Source: Thermoplasmata archaeon
GTDB taxonomy: Archaea > Thermoplasmatota > Thermoplasmata > Thermoplasmatales > Thermoplasmataceae
NCBI GenBank assembly: GCA_021797955.1
Contig: JAJZYV010000065.1
Location: forward strand, 1-8,222
DNA: 8,222 nucleotides
Direction of reading: 5' to 3'
In this document: piece after piece, positions 1 through 6,389 of the stretch
How positions within the stretch are numbered: position 1 is the first letter of the stretch
Layout of the letters: every line of letters starts with the position of its first letter
Made by a program: the position numbers and the translations under genes
The notes under the pieces: model-generated
Database searches by the model: none
What the model saw: the letters and a program-made list of their open reading frames with translations, nothing else
What the model was told of the DNA's origin: nothing

Positions 1-10
1 TCTCGCAAAT

Positions 11-20
11 GTTAAATAAA
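11..20 (+). promoter_or_regulatory. Possible TATA box of the tRNA-Phe gene
   Basis: The AT-rich element GTTAAATAAA resembles an archaeal box A. A transcript starting about 25 bases downstream would begin shortly before the mature tRNA 5' end. It also lies in the loop of a 6-bp inverted repeat (TCTCGC at 1-6 and GCGAGA at 21-26), which could be the end of an upstream unit. The call rests on position and composition only. Confidence 0.3.
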
Positions 21-33
21 GCGAGAGTATTTG

Positions 34-131
34 GAGACTATTCCCATATCAGCCGTGATAGCTCAGTAGGGAGAGCGCCAGACTGAAGATCTGGAGGTCG
101 CTGGTTCAATCCCGGCTCACGGCATAGTCTC
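34..131. repeat. 8-bp inverted repeat flanking the tRNA
   Basis: GAGACTAT at 34-41 is the exact reverse complement of ATAGTCTC at 124-131, which includes the discriminator base of the tRNA. In the precursor RNA the leader and trailer could pair and extend the acceptor stem, with the leader bases 42-51 left as a one-sided bulge. This is seen directly in the sequence. A role in tRNA end processing is inference. Confidence 0.5.
52..124 (+). tRNA. tRNA-Phe (anticodon GAA)
   Basis: This 73-base gene folds into a standard cloverleaf. The acceptor stem pairs GCCGTGA with TCACGGC and leaves discriminator A. The D stem is GCTC/GAGC, the anticodon stem is CCAGA/TCTGG around loop CTGAAGA, and the T stem is GCTGG/CCGGC around TTCAATC. 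The anticodon GAA (85-87) reads phenylalanine codons UUU and UUC. There is no intron, and the 3' CCA is not encoded, as is usual in archaea. It is the only clearly housekeeping gene in the window and marks the left edge of the accessory region. tRNA genes are common integration sites, but I found no duplicated tRNA 3' end elsewhere in the window. Confidence 0.97.
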
Positions 132-263
132 AAAAGTTTAGTGATATACAATTTCTTGAATTATATATTGGTTAATATTAAAATAGCCATAGATGCAATA
201 TTTTACATTTGCCAAAGCTATTTAATTTTATATTATTATATTAAAACAAAGTTTGGAGGCCTG

Positions 264-844
264 TCACTTCGAAGTTTTCTTCGGAAGAAGCTTGGTGGAT
301 GTCGTATTGAGATATAAGCCTTGTAAAAGTGGATCAGATCTCCAATCACACCTTTGAATCACACTCATATCTGCCTTTAAGTCTATAAGCATGTATCCTT
401 TCCATTCGTTAGAAAAAATAAGAACCAAAATGAGATTCTTATCTATGCTTTGTTGTACCGTCTTGATTTTCTCCTTCAATCCGGAATTACTAAACCGCCT
501 TACCAGAAGAGCACCTGTATCCTCGTCATGGGATTGCGAAAGTATATCTAATAGAAGTCAAATCTATTCGGGCCATGAGTCCAAAAACTCAACAAAATCA
601 GCAGAAATACCCTCATCCACAAAAAAATATCCAAAATTAGTAACTGAGCCTAGGACCCTAGTATCATAGCGATACCTCCCCCATAGATTATCTTTCACCG
701 TTTTATTCCCAAGCAGGTTAGAAATGAATGCAGATTGTCCTTTAGTTGCCGCAGGATTTCAAAGTCTTCCATTTCATCGGTTTCTTATTCGATGAATTTA
801 TAGTGACCCCCGTTCCCTCTCTTGTATGATAAGGCACTTATCAT
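264..844 (-). pseudogene. Decayed gene of unknown family, about 193 codons
   Basis: Reading the minus strand from ATG at 844-842 gives protein-like sequence (MISALSYKRGNGGHYKFIE, a TAA stop at 787-785, then ETDEMEDFEILRQLKDNLHSF). A one-base frameshift near 720-735 leads into another protein-like frame (ISNLLGNKTVKDNLWGRYRY and DTRVLGSVTNFGYFFVDEG). That frame is broken by TAG (566-564) and TGA (560-558), then continues as SQSHDEDTGALLVRRFSNSG to a final TGA at 266-264. The 581-base span is two bases over a multiple of three, which fits one net frameshift. The start overlaps the stop of the upstream decayed gene by ATGA, so the pair was once an operon. I do not recognise the family. A plus-strand open stretch at 391-669 is its shadow. 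Confidence 0.6.
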
Positions 845-1074
845 GTTGTTACCTTTACTGGATCGGAATTACCCAGCTATAACCTCCTCTCTCTTCTAAT
901 AAGATCGTCTAAGAAACTGTTCATAAGAATCCTGGCAATAATAGGTCAGTGTTCAAGAGCAATAAAAGAAACGCTTTTTCTTAAAAGGGACTACAAATCG
1001 AGGTTGTTTCCAGGTTAAATGCAAAATTATTGTTTGTAAACATACCGTTATTTTCATTGCCAAAAGCCGGACAT
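841..1074 (-). pseudogene. Decayed small gene of unknown function
   Basis: The minus strand from ATG at 1074-1072 gives a few codons. One frame over it reads GNENNGMFTNNNFAFNLETT, and a third frame continues as PGNNLDL, RKSVSFIALEH and NSFLDDLIRRERRL to PVKVTT and a TGA at 843-841. Several in-frame stops and at least two frame changes are needed to join these pieces. The TGA overlaps the ATG of the next decayed gene (ATGA, 844-841), a normal operon junction. An original protein of roughly 75-80 residues is implied. The family is not recognised. The evidence is the protein-like composition and the operon-style junction; the exact path between frames is uncertain. Confidence 0.4.
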
Positions 1075-1113
1075 TTTATAAATAAAGTAGAATTTATTCA
1101 AACTTAAATTTTA

Positions 1114-1804
1114 TTAACCTAACTTTAGATCTATTACTCGCTTCAAAGCAGTTAAAATCAAAAGATATGGTAAAAGTTCTTTGAGAAATTCTCTTATGGA
1201 ATGGACTCTTCGCGTTGAACATCTATCTCACTTTTTTCCAGTTGCTTCATAACCTATTCGTTCTCAAGAATTTCGATGGTGACCTCAAAGCTATATAGTA
1301 CGATTAGAATATGTTCACAAGTCCGGAGTTAGTTGTGGTCAGTATGAACATCATGTGCCTCCAGATTTTAATGCCTTTTACTATGTTTCAGCTCAAATTC
1401 ACCCCAGACTTCAATTACATCTCTTTGTGCCTTCGCCTATTACTATGTGCCCTCCAATCACCTGCACGCCGAGCACATGACCCCATGTTTTGCTTCCAAT
1501 CAAAATTCACCCAGTCTTGCTTCTCAATTCACCACTCTTTTGATTTAGGGCTCGCTTCGAGCACATTATTCCCTCCAGCAAAATCAAATTGAGGAGACAG
1601 GAAATAGTATTTCTTGACAGCACATTTTTGCAGCACTCAGTATGAATTTACAATGATATGAAGGAATTCCTGTGCTTTTAATTTTTCATCGATCTCTGTG
1701 ACATGATCTGAATATGCTTATCTCCATGTACCGTGAACCGATGCTCTTGATTCCGGAATGGAATTCATCTCTCATTTCTTCGTTCAAATGATGTTTGGGC
1801 GCAT
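1114..1804 (-). pseudogene. Decayed gene of unknown family, about 230 codons
   Basis: On the minus strand an ATG at 1804-1802 starts a chain of protein-like segments joined by frameshifts and stops. In order they include HLNEEMRDEFHSGIKSIGSR, HVTEIDEKLKAQEFLHIIVN, AVKKYYFLSPQFDFAGGNNV, IEKQDWVNFDWKQNMG, GHVLGVQVIGGHIVIGEGT, RDVIEVWGEFELKHSKRH, VMKQLEKSEIDVQREES and a helical tail IREFLKELLPYLLILTALKR, ending at TAA (1116-1114). The segments keep the same strand and order, which chance open frames would not do. I do not recognise the family. The 282-base plus-strand open frame at 1311-1592 is an antisense shadow. The gene sits directly upstream of the next decayed gene in the same direction. 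Confidence 0.5.
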
Positions 1805-1865
1805 ATTTTTTTATTTATTTTAGATAGTCAATCACAATTAGAGTCTTTATTTTTAAAGCTGACAA

Positions 1866-2100
1866 TTACATTCTGAGGTCTGATAAATTGTTGAATATCC
1901 ATTTAACAGAATAATAAAAATGCTCAAGCTCAGAATTCAAACCGACTTTTTCTGCTTTAGTTATTTCAAAAAAAATAAATTTCGCTTGAGGTTTTTTTCG
2001 GCAACGTTACGTCTCCATTACATATCTTTATTCGACTTTTAGGGTATTCTTACTCGCACACGAACTATAGTCCGTAATTATCATATTAAAGTACCTTAGT
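1866..2100 (-). pseudogene. Decayed gene fragment of unknown function
   Basis: The minus strand ends in a clear coding-like stretch: QAKFIFFEITKAEKVGLNSE then LEHFYYSVKWIFNNLSDLRM, with TAA at 1868-1866. It is preceded in a second frame by KSRIKICNGDVTLPKKTSSE and further upstream by ELRYFNMIITDYSSCASKNT. At least one frameshift separates the frames, and stops occur between them. The left limit of the reading is firm. The 5' end (near 2100 or beyond) is not, because protein-like composition fades into AT-rich sequence. It lies 61 bases upstream of the next decayed minus-strand gene, so it was probably the first gene of the same unit. The family is not recognised. Confidence 0.4.
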
Positions 2101-2298
2101 TCTTTTGATATACCATATCCTAAATATAAACTAATAATAGTAAAATATCCACTTTTTTTCAACGAAGCCATTGTTGATCTGAATAAAGATGAAAAATGTA
2201 GACCTTAGTTTTCAAGGGTTTATACGGACTTCTGAGCACAAATAGGATATTTTATACGGCTAAGCCAAGCATTGAATGTGAATGGAACTAGTACTAGG

Positions 2299-2309
2299 AA
2301 AATTTAATA
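2299..2309 (+). promoter_or_regulatory. Possible BRE/TATA promoter of the defence operon
   Basis: GAAAATTTAATAA around 2298-2310 looks like an archaeal BRE plus TATA box. A start site about 25 bases downstream, near 2333, would leave a leader of about 20 bases before the first operon gene. No other clear TATA box lies closer to that gene. The call is based on sequence pattern only. Confidence 0.35.
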
Positions 2310-2351
2310 ATCTCCATTGATTATAGCCCATAATAAGAGAGATGGGATCTA

Positions 2352-2936
2352 ATGCGGAATGGCCAGGTTAGTTTACTTTTAAGTGGTGGAATAGATTCTA
2401 CGGCAGTTCTAGCATACTATTTAGAAAATGGCTTTGACACGAGAGCATACTTTATTCATTACGGGCATGCAGCAAATGATATTGAATATAAACATGCACA
2501 AATTGTTAGTGAGCACTATAATACTTCATTGACGTTACTTAGATTCACCGGAGCAACATATACTGGAAAATGGGAGATAACTGGGAGAAATGCATTTCTA
2601 ATTCTTTCAGTTATAATAGCGAGTCAATCTTACTCGGGAATCATATCTGCCGGAATACACAAAGGATCCTCGTATTATGACTGCAACGAAAATTTTATAA
2701 ACACGATGAAAAAGCTTATTAGTGGATATTCGGAAGGTGCTGTTCAACTAGATTTTCCGTTATTTGAAATGACAAAGGATGAGATTATCACTTATTCCAA
2801 GTTGCATAACGTTCCGATCGAAAGTACTTATAGTTGTCAAATTGGCACGGATAAGCCCTGCGGAAAATGTCCGTCCTGTATAGAAAGAAGTGTGGCAATG
2901 CGGTATGTCTATAATAAAGACAGGGTGGATAAATAA
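2352..2936 (+). CDS. cap9: QueC-like 7-deazaguanine enzyme (Cap9-like)
   Basis: This 194-residue protein belongs to the QueC family, ATP-dependent enzymes that convert 7-carboxy-7-deazaguanine to preQ0. The PP-loop SGGIDS is at residues 11-16, the QueC-like TGRN motif at 77-80, and YYDCNENFI at 108-115 matches the QueC YPDCR region. The zinc site is Cys162, Cys170, Cys173 and Cys176 (C-x7-CGKCPSC). It is shorter than typical QueC (about 220-230 residues), and the usual YGQRH motif reads YGHAA. No queE, queD or arcS lies nearby, so it does not serve a local archaeosine pathway. It sits one base before the CD-NTase gene, whose product begins MGGG. This suggests it is a Cap9 that activates the deazaguanine acid and joins it to the CD-NTase N-terminus, using a host archaeosine precursor. 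Family assignment is firm; the protein-modifying role is inferred. Confidence 0.88.
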   Translation: MRNGQVSLLLSGGIDSTAVLAYYLENGFDTRAYFIHYGHAANDIEYKHAQIVSEHYNTSLTLLRFTGATYTGKWEITGRNAFLILSVIIASQSYSGIISAGIHKGSSYYDCNENFINTMKKLISGYSEGAVQLDFPLFEMTKDEIITYSKLHNVPIESTYSCQIGTDKPCGKCPSCIERSVAMRYVYNKDRVDK

Positions 2937-2937
2937 A

Positions 2938-3891
2938 ATGGGTGGTGGAACCCCTATAGGGAATTCAAGTTGGTCTTCTGGAGGGCCGATGACAGATGAA
3001 AAAGTACAAAGTGAAATTGATAGTGCACTTGAGAACACTAAGAGATTAGAATTCGAAACGGAGGTAAATGTGAGGCTCAAGGAAGCATTATCAAGCTATA
3101 ATGAAAAAGATACTGAACTCGTCAATGAAAGATTAAGTGAAATTAAAGAATTGTTGTCCAAATATCTGGAGACTTCTATAGATATAAGGCGTGGGGGCTC
3201 GTGGAAAAAGCATACTTACATTGATGGTCTGAGTGATGTTGACTGCTTGTTCATACTAAATTCGCCCGAGTTTTCTGGGGAATCCCCAAAACACCTCAAT
3301 GATGAGTTAAAAACGCTTCTTCAAGAGAAACTCGGAAACAGGGCAAAAGTTGAAAGAGGTAATCTATCATTAAAAATAACCTACGAAAATGTGCCAGATT
3401 TACAAATTTTGCTAGCACTTAGGAACGATAAAGGTTTACGAATCCCATCAGGTGATCAGGATAGCTGGTCTGGGGTTATAAATCCTGAGAAATTTGCTAA
3501 ACAGCTTACTGAAACTAACAAAAGTTTAAATGGGAACGTTATCCCAGTGATTAAAATCGTGAAAGGGGCAGTTATTGGAACGGGGATAAATCCAGACATG
3601 AAAGGATATCATGTAGAGGCATTAGCTGTAGAAATTTTTCAAGGTTATCAAGGAGAACAAACTAAAAAGGCTATGCTGGAATATTTTTTCTTGAAGGCAT
3701 CTGAAATGGTAAGAAAGCCTATTAAAGAGATATCAGGTCAGTCCCAGTACGTTGATGATTATCTCGGCGATTCTGGTAGCGCGGAACGGGAAAATGTTTC
3801 AAGAGAGCTAAAACGCAGAAGTGATGGGTTAGCTAGGGCTGACTACAAATTCTCAGTAGATGATTGGTTTAACAATATTGGTTTATCATGA
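2938..3891 (+). CDS. CD-NTase (cyclic oligonucleotide synthase)
   Basis: This is a 317-residue cGAS/DncV-like nucleotidyltransferase, the alarm-signal synthase of CBASS. The polymerase-beta motif GGS is at residues 86-88, followed by the catalytic pair Asp100 and Asp102 (SDVD). The third acid is probably Asp154 in VPDLQIL. RIPSGDQDSW and NPEKFAKQL then follow, as is typical of the family. I chose ATG 2938 rather than the in-frame ATG at 2890, which would overlap the upstream gene by 47 bases. GGGTG at 2923-2927 may serve as ribosome site. The chosen start gives a flexible N-terminus MGGGTPIGNSSWSSGGPM, rich in Gly and Ser; Met removal would expose Gly2, a suitable acceptor for the neighbouring QueC-like enzyme. 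The residues above indicate an active enzyme. Its product cannot be told from sequence. Confidence 0.92.
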   Translation: MGGGTPIGNSSWSSGGPMTDEKVQSEIDSALENTKRLEFETEVNVRLKEALSSYNEKDTELVNERLSEIKELLSKYLETSIDIRRGGSWKKHTYIDGLSDVDCLFILNSPEFSGESPKHLNDELKTLLQEKLGNRAKVERGNLSLKITYENVPDLQILLALRNDKGLRIPSGDQDSWSGVINPEKFAKQLTETNKSLNGNVIPVIKIVKGAVIGTGINPDMKGYHVEALAVEIFQGYQGEQTKKAMLEYFFLKASEMVRKPIKEISGQSQYVDDYLGDSGSAERENVSRELKRRSDGLARADYKFSVDDWFNNIGLS

Positions 3892-3922
3892 GTGTGACAG
3901 TGGTGTAGATAAATAGAATTTA

Positions 3923-3927
3923 GGGTG
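3923..3927 (+). promoter_or_regulatory. Ribosome binding site deciding the TTG start at 3936
   Basis: GGGTG matches the archaeal anti-Shine-Dalgarno and lies 8 bases before TTG at 3936. The longer reading would start at GTG 3927, which overlaps this element and has no site of its own. This favours 3936. Confidence 0.55.
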
Positions 3928-3935
3928 TGAGAAAT

Positions 3936-5132
3936 TTGAAAATAATAGGTGGTATTTATCGGGAAATCTGTATCGACCCTCAATCTGATAATCTATATGG
4001 ATCGGCAATGAGGTCAGCGGTTGCTGTCTCTAAAGGATGCGAAGATCTAAGTTTAGTTGGAATGGTGGAACCGGAACTGAAGGAGAATATTGCGTCATTA
4101 GCCAAGACTTTTAATTTTAAAATCGAAATCAAAGACCGGAGAAACGAAATTGAATTTATTTATGATACTCCTCTCAGTTCGCCTAGAATTTATGGTCTCA
4201 AGACCAATACTATCTCAACAATTGAGGCTTCAGCTAACAATATCCTTTGCTTCGCAATGGTAGAAGCCAATATAAAAGTAAGCGCACATCATTTAGTTGT
4301 TGATCCACAAGGGTTATCCAAAATAGATGGGAGGATATTATGGTCTGCGGATCATCTTGCAATAGTTGCTAACAAGTGGGAAGTCACACGACTTTTGGGT
4401 GTGGAAGAAAATTTAGACATGGAAACTCTTGCAGAAAAATTGCGAGATAAATACGATGCGGAAATAGCTGTTGTTAAGTGTGGAGCTCTTGGTGCTGTAG
4501 TTTTAGATTCTTGTGGTTTGCAACGAGTTCCTGCATATCGTACTAAGAGAGTGAACCCAATAGGATCAGGGGACATTTTTAGCAGCGTTTTTGCTTTTTA
4601 TTGGGCTGAAATGCGTACTACACCCAAGATTGCAGCTGAGAACGCATCAAAGGCAACTGCAGAATGGGTAATGAACGGACCTTTGCAGGTTATAAGTGGT
4701 AATAAAAATGTTACCGCTCCAAATGCTGAAGTGCCGATCTCAGGCCAATCATCAACAGTTTATCTAGCTGCTCCTTTCTTTACAGTATCAGAGCGTTGGT
4801 TGGTCGACTTATGCAAAAGTGCACTTACAAATTTAGGAGCAACAGTCTTTTCACCTATGCATGATGTGGGAGTTGGAAATACAGGTAATATTGCATTTAG
4901 AGATTTGGAGGGCCTAAAATCGTCTAATGCCGTATTTGCAGTATTAGATGGAATGGATCCTGGTACATTGTTTGAAGTTGGATATGGTACCGCCATAAAT
5001 AAGCCTATAGTGATTTATGTTAACGATAGGAAAAACAATAATCTCACAATGTTTAAAACAAATAATACCAATATACATGAAGATCTGTCTAGTGCAATTT
5101 ATGATGCTGTTTGGTTGGGCATCTATACTTAA
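3936..5132 (+). CDS. PfkB-like kinase fused to nucleoside 2-deoxyribosyltransferase domain
   Basis: This 398-residue two-domain protein starts at TTG (GTG 3927 is possible and adds three residues). Residues 1 to about 255 resemble PfkB-family sugar/nucleoside kinases. The signature is PIGSGDIF, with the anion-hole Gly-Ser-Gly and putative catalytic Asp213, preceded by VVKCGALGAVVL. The N-terminal half is short and lacks the usual glycine-rich first PfkB signature, so it may bind rather than phosphorylate a nucleoside. Residues from about 275 form an NDT domain: VYLAAPFF, MHDVG (308-312), LDGMD with Asp338 and Asp341, and GTLFEVGYG with the expected nucleophile Glu347. NDT enzymes swap or hydrolyse the base of deoxynucleosides. 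In this operon it may exchange or remove a base, possibly a deazapurine. It starts 44 bases after the CD-NTase gene. Domain calls are strong; the role is inferred. Confidence 0.85.
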   Translation: MKIIGGIYREICIDPQSDNLYGSAMRSAVAVSKGCEDLSLVGMVEPELKENIASLAKTFNFKIEIKDRRNEIEFIYDTPLSSPRIYGLKTNTISTIEASANNILCFAMVEANIKVSAHHLVVDPQGLSKIDGRILWSADHLAIVANKWEVTRLLGVEENLDMETLAEKLRDKYDAEIAVVKCGALGAVVLDSCGLQRVPAYRTKRVNPIGSGDIFSSVFAFYWAEMRTTPKIAAENASKATAEWVMNGPLQVISGNKNVTAPNAEVPISGQSSTVYLAAPFFTVSERWLVDLCKSALTNLGATVFSPMHDVGVGNTGNIAFRDLEGLKSSNAVFAVLDGMDPGTLFEVGYGTAINKPIVIYVNDRKNNNLTMFKTNNTNIHEDLSSAIYDAVWLGIYT

Positions 5133-5141
5133 TCCATTAAC

Positions 5142-5149
5142 TTAAATAT
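5142..5149 (+). promoter_or_regulatory. Possible internal TATA box before the effector gene
   Basis: TTAAATAT lies in the 90-base gap after the PfkB-NDT stop, the largest gap in the operon. A start about 25 bases downstream would fall just before the leader ORF at 5179. It could allow separate expression of the last three genes. Confidence 0.35.
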
Positions 5150-5178
5150 CTCAAGATTAATAAAATGTGAGGGAAGAT

Positions 5179-5226
5179 ATGAAAACTAAAGAAACACAAC
5201 ATGAAGAAAAGGAGGTTAATGGTTGA
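5179..5226 (+). CDS. 15-codon leader ORF coupled to the effector gene
   Basis: ATG at 5179 opens a 15-codon frame, MKTKETQHEEKEVNG, rich in Lys and Glu. GAGGGA about 7 bases upstream could act as ribosome site. Its TGA (5224-5226) overlaps the TTG start of the downstream gene (TTGA), and its last codons contain the GGAGG site of that gene. Ribosomes ending here would be placed to restart at TTG, so translational coupling is likely if the frame is translated. It is too short for family recognition and could be chance. Confidence 0.35.
   Translation: MKTKETQHEEKEVNG
5211..5215 (+). promoter_or_regulatory. Strong ribosome binding site for the TTG start at 5223
   Basis: GGAGG, within AAAAGGAGGTTAAT, lies 7 bases before TTG 5223. 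The nearest ATG (5219) is in another frame that soon stops, and the next in-frame Met is residue 33. The TTG start is therefore well supported. Confidence 0.75.
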
Positions 5227-6389
5227 AATTAGACGGAAAAATTGTTCACATATCTGGTAGCGCCTCTGTTAATACAGAATCAAAGCTAATTGAATATGGG
5301 CACGGATTGATTAGGTCAATGGTCAATAAGCTTCTAAGAAGAGGAGCAAGGTTTTTAATACAAGTTGGCAAGGAAGATCACAAAACAACAAACGGTTCTG
5401 ATGTCCCATTAATATTTGATTGGACAGTAATGTCTGAAATAAACAACTATATTATAGAAAACGGTCAGGAGTTCAAAAATTGTTCAAGAAAACCAATAGT
5501 CACCGTGGTGAAGCAAGATTTTATAACTTCAATACCTCCAGTTAAACTAAATCTTTGGAGATCTCTAATGGAAAGGGGAGCCCTTCAAATAGAATTCTTG
5601 GAGGAGGGTTGGTCATCAGGGGCTATTAGGAGAATCAGAATGTCAGAACTAGGAGATATATTAATAATAATAAGTGGTGGGGAGGGAGTAGAACACCTTG
5701 CAGAGGAATATAATCGGCAGTTCAAACCAATTATTCCACTAGATCTTGATCTTGGTTCAAGCAAAGGAGATGGCAATGGCGGTGGATCAAAATTATTCAA
5801 GAAAATGTTGGCAAGATATGATTCATTTATTAGTTTGGAAAAACCTATATCGGCCGGCGAGCTATTCCTAAATATAAAAACTGATAATGGAGTAAGGCCC
5901 TTTAAAGATGTAACTGAGGGAATAACAAAGTTGATCGATAACATAACTCCTCCTATGGCTTTTTATGTTAGACTGTTGTCAACATATGAAGCAGAATATA
6001 AGGAAGTGGAAAATTTCTTTCGGCAAGTTGTAGATCCCTTAATGAAAGAAAATGGATATTCAATAAAAGAGATGGGGATTCAAAAACCAAATGATGCATG
6101 GATGAACGTTGAAATTTTCGAGAATTTGCACAAGGCTGCCTTAGTGGTTGTAGATTTGACAGGATTAAGACCAAATTGCTTAATTGAACTTGGATATGCT
6201 CTTGGTAGACCTTCAAAGGTAATACTTACTGCAAAGAAAGATACTATACTACCATTTGATGCCAAAATGTACGAATGTTGCTTTTGGGACACTAAAGAGC
6301 AAATAGAATTAACTGCCAAAAAACTCAAGGATTACTTTGAAAGGAATTTTAATCGTCCGTCGGTCATAAGGTATAAGGATGTGCTATGA
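5223..6389 (+). CDS. SLOG-domain protein with TIR/NDT-like C-terminus, likely CBASS effector
   Basis: This 388-residue protein starts at TTG after a strong GGAGG site. The N-terminal half (about 5-200) looks like a SLOG (Smf/DprA-LOG) Rossmann domain: KIVHISGSAS near the start, RRGARFLIQVG at 39-49, ILIIISGGEGVEHLAEEY at 146-163, and KPIIPLDLDLG followed by a glycine-rich GDGNGGGSK. SLOG domains bind nucleotide-derived ligands; the SLOG of ThsA in Thoeris senses a cyclic ADP-ribose signal. The C-terminal half (about 245-350) is TIR/NDT-like: Asp311 in VVVDLTG, RPNCLIELGYA with candidate catalytic Glu322, then LPFDAK. This arrangement fits a sensor coupled to a nucleotide-degrading enzyme, such as an NADase. 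No transmembrane segment is seen. It overlaps the next gene by ATGA. Effector status is inferred from domains and from the lack of a better candidate. Confidence 0.82.
   Translation: MKLDGKIVHISGSASVNTESKLIEYGHGLIRSMVNKLLRRGARFLIQVGKEDHKTTNGSDVPLIFDWTVMSEINNYIIENGQEFKNCSRKPIVTVVKQDFITSIPPVKLNLWRSLMERGALQIEFLEEGWSSGAIRRIRMSELGDILIIISGGEGVEHLAEEYNRQFKPIIPLDLDLGSSKGDGNGGGSKLFKKMLARYDSFISLEKPISAGELFLNIKTDNGVRPFKDVTEGITKLIDNITPPMAFYVRLLSTYEAEYKEVENFFRQVVDPLMKENGYSIKEMGIQKPNDAWMNVEIFENLHKAALVVVDLTGLRPNCLIELGYALGRPSKVILTAKKDTILPFDAKMYECCFWDTKEQIELTAKKLKDYFERNFNRPSVIRYKDVL

Noticed and set aside
558..566. TAG and TGA codons inside a coding-like frame, considered as recoding (pyrrolysine or selenocysteine)
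   Set aside because: They occur with a TAA stop and a frameshift in the same gene and in a block of similarly broken genes, so decay is the simpler reading.
391..669. Plus-strand open frame of 92 codons
   Set aside because: It is antisense to the decayed minus-strand gene at 264-844, whose reading is much more protein-like.
1361..1535. Repeated AATTCACC-type words, looked at as a possible CRISPR or direct repeat
   Set aside because: The copies differ in length and spacing and lie within the decayed coding sequence. No regular repeat-spacer pattern exists here or elsewhere in the window.
1311..1592. Plus-strand open frame of 93 codons
   Set aside because: Low-complexity, Cys/Phe/Ser-rich translation, antisense to the decayed gene at 1114-1804.
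2161..2310. Plus-strand coding-like stretch (NEAIVDLNKDEK, then AQIGYFIRLSQALNVNGTS)
   Set aside because: It is interrupted by two stops in about 45 codons, has no start or partner frame, and overlaps the possible 5' end of a minus-strand remnant. Too weak to call.
2890..2937. Longer CD-NTase start at ATG 2890
   Set aside because: It would overlap the QueC-like gene by 47 bases and hide the glycine-rich N-terminus. ATG 2938 sits one base after the stop, as expected in an operon.
2760..3080. Minus-strand open frame of 106 codons
   Set aside because: Antisense to two confidently assigned genes, with no recognisable motif.
5585..5944. Minus-strand open frame of 119 codons
   Set aside because: Antisense to the SLOG domain; Ser/Pro-rich shadow translation.
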